A stretch of DNA of 64,000 bases from Cynocephalus volans (Eukaryota; Chordata; Mammalia; Dermoptera; Cynocephalidae): NCBI RefSeq assembly GCF_027409185.1, contig NC_084462.1, forward strand, positions 22,977,577-23,041,576. Direction: 5' to 3'. Shown here piece by piece: positions 63,497-64,000 of the stretch. Each line of letters opens with the position of its first letter. Position 1 is the first letter of the stretch. The notes beneath the pieces were generated by a model. The model searched no databases. It had not been told where the DNA came from and was given only the letters and a program-made list of their open reading frames with translations. Made by a program: the position numbers and the translations under genes.

Positions 63497-64000
63497 CTGA
63501 TGAGATGAGAGAAACACAGGGGTGGCTCTGGGATCAGCTGGATGCGCAGGCGAGCAGCCATCCCAGAGGAAGCTAGCGGGGACTGCAGTAACATATTCAA
63601 CAGGCCCAGGGCAGTGCCAAATGACACAGCAGAGCCTGGCTCTCCAACCCCTGACTGCTAGAGGGACTCTGAAAACTGAGCCCACACCCCCAGGTGTACC
63701 AAACAAGAAACCATCCTCCCATGGGCACTTGTCAGCCCACTCTGGACCTAGGGTGTTTGCCACAGGGTCCACCTGATGTCCCTACATTCAGGCCCAACCA
63801 GGTCACCCTGCCTGTCAGGTGGTCACAGAGTGGAAATGCTCTGAGAAAGGAAGCATAGTGCTTACTAAGGGATTGTGGGCATTAGCTCCTTGTCGTGAAA
63901 TGAGGATGATACCATCACCTTGAGAGGTTGCTGAAAGGGTTGAGTAGGAGAGTGTATGTCAGTGTTCTGGGGGTGGCCCCCAAACCAGCAGCAGCAGCTG

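Overview
The window is nuclear DNA of a placental mammal. It carries large interrupted genes with GT-AG introns, two CpG-island promoters, and many old mammal-wide repeats (L2, MIR, an L1 3' end, a hAT-Charlie element, a MaLR-type LTR). It matches the human 7q22.1 block: ARPC1A (+), ARPC1B (+), PDAP1 (-), BUD31 (+), PTCD1 (-). The recent repeats point to the lineage: the young SINEs are built only from tRNA-Ile-like units, as monomers and dimers with no tRNA-unrelated body. That architecture is what I know of colugo CYN-SINEs, so a colugo (Dermoptera, Galeopterus-like) is the best guess. Other mammals, notably rhinolophoid bats, carry tRNA-derived SINEs I cannot exclude without a search.

Layout. 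1-10.7 kb: the last six coding exons and 3' UTR of ARPC1A. 10.7-18.0 kb: a repeat-filled intergenic stretch. 17.4-18.7 kb: CpG island with the presumed non-coding first exon of ARPC1B. 18.1-25.3 kb: ARPC1B intron 1. 25.3-32.0 kb: ARPC1B coding exons and 3' UTR. 32.0-35.4 kb: intergenic. 35.4-45.9 kb: PDAP1 on the minus strand. 45.5-46.5 kb: a CpG island shared head-to-head by PDAP1 and BUD31. 47.9-53.5 kb: BUD31 coding exons. 53.9 kb to the window end: the last six coding exons of PTCD1 on the minus strand, whose N-terminal exons lie beyond 64 kb.

All exon joins were checked by phase. ARPC1B gives 372 codons, PDAP1 181 and BUD31 144. ARPC1A in the window gives residues 132-370, and PTCD1 gives the C-terminal 503 residues. 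All reading frames are open and look functional. ARPC1A and ARPC1B are tandem paralogues with identical intron positions; they encode alternative versions of the same WD40 subunit of the Arp2/3 actin-nucleating complex. The other genes are unrelated housekeeping genes: a PDGF-associated phosphoprotein, a spliceosomal protein and a mitochondrial PPR RNA-binding protein.

I found no wholly new gene system. The most notable points are small lineage-specific events: short tandem duplications at the ARPC1B stop codon and at an ARPC1B splice donor, a duplicated PDAP1 3'-UTR segment, a SINE subfamily whose anticodon arm is replaced by a GC-rich hairpin, a chimeric SINE monomer, two SINEs stacked at one target site, an apparent poly(A)-only insertion, and a SINE split by a processed-RNA-like insert.
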